NCBI RefSeq assembly: GCF_900188235.1
Contig: NZ_FZNT01000008.1
Location: 62,001 to 126,000, forward strand
DNA length: 64,000 nt
Direction of reading: 5' to 3'
Source: Lutibacter agarilyticus
GTDB lineage: Bacteria > Bacteroidota > Bacteroidia > Flavobacteriales > Flavobacteriaceae
Shown here: piece by piece, positions 63,341 to 64,000 of the stretch
Numbering within the stretch: the first letter of the stretch is position 1
How the letters are laid out: the number at the start of each line of letters is the position of its first letter
The notes under the pieces: generated by a model
What the model was told of the DNA's origin: nothing
The model's input: the letters and a program-made list of their open reading frames with translations, nothing else
Database searches by the model: none
Made by a program: the position numbers and the translations under genes

Positions 63341-64000
63341 TTACCCTCTTACTCTCATGTGACCTCCGCCACCACTTTTTTGACGTTCATTTTGAAAGCG
63401 CTCTCTCATTTCTTCAGTTTTCTCCTTTACAATTTTATCATATTCTGCTTGTGTTACTACCTTCCCTTTAGAAGGTTCTGAAATGGTTGCTTTCTCTTTA
63501 GGATTCATTACAATTTTTGTACATAATATTTTTGTATCACCCGCATCAATTTCTAAAATTAAACCTGGTAATCCCCAATAATCACCAGGGCCATTACTCA
63601 CCGGAATATCCATAGTGTACCAAGCAGTAACAATTATAACCTCCATTACATTTTCTAACTCTTTTGCTTTCTTTTCTTCCGCTTCTCTTTCTTCTGGAGA
63701 CCTTCTACCAAATTTTATTTCAGGTTTAGCCTGTCTTTCAATAGTAGTTGTAGCTTTAAAACATAAATAATTCCCAATCATTTTTGTTTCCTGCTCCATT
63801 TTCCAATCATAAGCAACCAAGTCATCTTTCACTAAAAAGTTTTTCCCGCTAAACTCATTTTCTTTGGTTGATTTTTTTGTTTGAATGTTCTTATAATAAT
63901 CTCCAGAAGCTCCACCTCCAAACATCATCATTCGCATTCCTCCTCGCCCACCACCAGGACCACCAGCTTGTTGTAATTGTTCTTCTTGCTTGTATATAGA
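63341..64000 (-). CDS. GLPGLI family protein (partial)
   Basis: The frame is open from the stop at 63341 to the right window edge, giving 219 residues; the true N-terminus with its signal peptide lies outside, so the Met at 63937 is not the start. The family signature GPGDYWGLPGLILEID is present (about residues 140-155 of the visible part), followed by a Lys/Glu-rich helix and a GGGGHMRVRG end. Gly/Met-rich segments (GGPGGGRGGMRMMMFGGGA) are low complexity. GLPGLI proteins are exported and of unknown function, commonly next to a CarboxypepD_reg-type receptor as here. Confidence 0.88.
   Translation of the reverse strand, partial: SIYKQEEQLQQAGGPGGGRGGMRMMMFGGGASGDYYKNIQTKKSTKENEFSGKNFLVKDDLVAYDWKMEQETKMIGNYLCFKATTTIERQAKPEIKFGRRSPEEREAEEKKAKELENVMEVIIVTAWYTMDIPVSNGPGDYWGLPGLILEIDAGDTKILCTKIVMNPKEKATISEPSKGKVVTQAEYDKIVKEKTEEMRERFQNERQKSGGGGHMRVRG

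Overview
The window is chromosomal DNA of a low-GC Bacteroidetes, almost certainly a member of the Flavobacteriaceae. The evidence is AT-rich codon use, protein families typical of the group (GLPGLI protein, CarboxypepD_reg-type outer-membrane receptors, RteC, long FtsZ, class II IlvC, an N-acyl-ornithine type ArgF) and Bacteroidetes promoters of the TTTG / TAnnTTTG kind. The genus cannot be fixed from the sequence alone.

Layout. 1-3678: one end of an integrated mobile element (partial winged-helix protein, excisionase-like HTH protein, RteC regulator, tyrosine integrase) abutting the 3' end of tRNA-Arg(UCG) at 3679-3752. 3763-19737: yqeY, then the complete division and cell-wall cluster on the minus strand, transcribed mraZ-rsmH-ftsL-ftsI-murE-mraY-murD-ftsW-murG-murC-ftsQ-ftsA-ftsZ, without murF or ddl. 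19947-22499: an alpha/beta hydrolase, engB, an rluA-family gene and a broken DUF3570 gene. 22676-33744: one long arginine plus proline biosynthesis operon (GNAT-argG-argC-proC-argD-proA-proB-argF'-argB-argE-argH). 33861-41061: the ilvD-ilvB-ilvN-ilvC-ilvA operon. 41106-45124: a helical-repeat protein gene, then leuA-leuB in the opposite direction. 45132-45786: a decayed IS982-type element. 45983-53809: universal stress protein, ahcY, phosphopantetheinyl transferase, GGGP synthase-like, pnuC, NadR-like kinase, arfB, then a TPP riboswitch and a TonB-dependent receptor. 54204-60453: nitroreductase, cysE-cysM, a DegT aminotransferase, galE, and metK behind a SAM-II-type riboswitch. 60632-64000: an outer-membrane beta-barrel protein and a partial GLPGLI protein.

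The most interesting content is regulatory and lies in gaps that look empty. Upstream of ilvD are two tandem attenuators. Each has a 21-codon reading frame with 7 Ile and 2 Val, an antiterminator arm that begins exactly at its stop codon, and a terminator hairpin. Upstream of the arginine operon is a third 21-codon frame ending in an Arg-rich stretch (five Arg codons in the last ten, all CGC or CGG in an AT-rich genome), followed by overlapping alternative hairpins. With the SAM-II and TPP aptamers, the window holds five cis-acting RNA controls of amino-acid or cofactor metabolism.

A family of short palindromic repeats is scattered through intergenic spaces, including inside the arginine operon. 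Remnants of IS982-type elements, a truncated DUF3570 gene and another gene remnant show past rearrangement.
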